In this document: piece by piece, positions 5,204 through 6,037 of the stretch
How positions within the stretch are numbered: the first letter of the stretch is position 1
How the letters are laid out: every line of letters starts with the position of its first letter
Origin: Actinomycetes bacterium
GTDB lineage: Bacteria; Actinomycetota; Acidimicrobiia; Acidimicrobiales; UBA8190
Length of the DNA: 6,037 nucleotides
Direction: 5' to 3'
NCBI GenBank assembly: GCA_021798135.1
Contig: JAJZYI010000206.1
Span: 1-6,037, forward strand
Notes under the pieces: model-generated
Told to the model about the DNA's origin: nothing
The model's database searches: none
Seen by the model: the letters and a program-made list of their open reading frames with translations, nothing else
Translations under genes and position numbers: made by a program

Positions 5204-6016
5204 ATGCCCCTCCCGCCGCCCGCCGCAGACCGCACGGCGCTCGTCACCGGTGCGTCCTCCGGCATCGGCGTGGAGCTCGCACGCCAGCTGGCGCACCGGG
5301 GCCACGGCGTCACCCTGGTCGCCCGCCGCGAGGAGCCGATGCACAGGCTGGCCGCCGAGCTGCGCCGCGACGGCGTCCGGGCCGAGGTGCTGGCCGCCGA
5401 CCTGGCGGAGCCCGGGGCGCGTGCCGATCTCGTCGCCCGGGTGGGCGCGCTCGGGCTGCACGTCGGCATCCTGGTCAACAACGCCGGGCTCGGCACCTCG
5501 GGGCCGGTGCACGGCAGCGATCCCGGGCGCGAGGCGTCCCTGGTCCGCACCAACGTGGAGGCGGTCGCCGACCTCTGCAGCCGCCTGGTACCGGAGATGG
5601 TCCGGCGCGGCTCCGGCGCGGTGCTCAACGTGGCGTCCACCGCAGCTTTCCAGCCGCTGCCCGGGCAGGCCGCGTACGCCGCCAGCAAGGCTTTCGTGCT
5701 GTCCTACAGCAGGGCGCTGCGGGCCGAGCTGGACGCCACCGGCGTGTCGGTCACGGCCCTGTGCCCGGGCCCGGTGGCGACCGAGTTCGGCCGGGTCGCC
5801 GGCTTCAGCGCCGAAGAGACCGCCGGCGCCCTGCCCCGGTTCATGTGGGTGCCGGCGCCGGCCGTGGCGGCTGCCGGGGTCGACGGCCTCGCCGCCGGTC
5901 GCGCCGTCGTCATCCCCGGCGCGGCGAACCGGGTGACGGCCCATCTGGCCGCGCTGACCCCGCGGCGGGTGCTGCTGCCGTTCCTGGCGCGCAGTCACCC
6001 GGCCCTGAAGCGCTGA
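5204..6016 (+). CDS. Classical short-chain dehydrogenase/reductase (SDR), substrate unknown
   Basis: A 270-residue NAD(P)-dependent oxidoreductase of usual classical-SDR length, probably cytoplasmic. It shows the nucleotide-binding TGASSGIG (15-22), NNAG (92-95), a helix-4 Asn117 (RTNVEA), catalytic Ser145 (LNVAST), Tyr158 and Lys162 (YAASK), and the post-catalytic CPGPVATEF (187-195). Arg41-Arg42 at the end of the second beta strand favour NADP(H) over NAD(H). The overall pattern resembles the COG0300 (DltE-like) group, whose members act on varied carbonyl or alcohol substrates; nothing here fixes the substrate. The ATG at 5204 is preferred because it lies about ten residues before the first beta strand and 7 nt behind a -10-like element; the open frame upstream runs through tandem repeats and is not coding. 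It is divergent from the oxidase-serA operon, so shared regulation is possible but not shown. It ends 21 nt before the window edge. Confidence 0.93.
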   Translation: MPLPPPAADRTALVTGASSGIGVELARQLAHRGHGVTLVARREEPMHRLAAELRRDGVRAEVLAADLAEPGARADLVARVGALGLHVGILVNNAGLGTSGPVHGSDPGREASLVRTNVEAVADLCSRLVPEMVRRGSGAVLNVASTAAFQPLPGQAAYAASKAFVLSYSRALRAELDATGVSVTALCPGPVATEFGRVAGFSAEETAGALPRFMWVPAPAVAAAGVDGLAAGRAVVIPGAANRVTAHLAALTPRRVLLPFLARSHPALKR

Positions 6017-6037
6017 GCCTCCCCGCCAGCCACGCAG

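Noticed and set aside
4912..5688. In-frame upstream extension of the oxidase (long open frame on the minus strand to 5688).
   Set aside because: It crosses 13- and 16-bp tandem repeats whose periods are not codon multiples and then lies antisense to the well-supported SDR gene; its translation is Arg/Pro/Ala/Ser-rich with no domain. The family start fits ATG 4911.

Overview
The window is very GC-rich with GC-ending codons throughout. The architecture of its first gene (IPT/TIG repeats, fibronectin type III domains, then GYW...G-VYAFGDA repeats) is one I associate with secreted proteins of Acidimicrobiia (Actinomycetota). Taxonomy is an inference from this protein style and composition; no rRNA or marker gene is present.

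Layout. (1) 1-2088, plus strand: the 3' part of a large repetitive, probably exported protein whose start lies outside the window. It holds one partial and two complete TIG domains, a proline-rich linker, two Fn3 domains and six about 43-residue repeats that probably form a six-bladed beta-propeller. (2) 2089-2137: a 49-bp convergent gap almost filled by overlapping GC-rich hairpins, probably a bidirectional terminator. (3) 4911 down to 2138, minus strand: a tight two-gene operon, an FAD-linked D-2-hydroxyglutarate dehydrogenase-like gene followed after 2 nt by serA of the short E. coli type with a C-terminal ACT domain. (4) 4912-5203: a divergent intergenic region with two different short tandem-repeat arrays (13-bp and 16/32-bp periods) and a good candidate promoter for the next gene. 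(5) 5204-6016, plus strand: a classical short-chain dehydrogenase/reductase, probably translated from a leaderless mRNA. The last 21 bases (6017-6037) hold nothing I can call.

How the genes work together: SerA catalyses the first, energetically unfavourable step of serine synthesis. E. coli-type SerA can also reduce 2-oxoglutarate to D-2-hydroxyglutarate, which recycles NADH to NAD+. A D-2-hydroxyglutarate dehydrogenase then returns that product to 2-oxoglutarate and passes electrons to the respiratory chain. This coupling is known from Pseudomonas; the stop-to-start operon here suggests the same module in an actinobacterium. It is the most interesting functional reading of the window. The repeat arrays between the divergent genes are the most unusual DNA-level structure. 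I see no CRISPR, mobile element, tRNA or rRNA, and no clearly undescribed multi-gene system.
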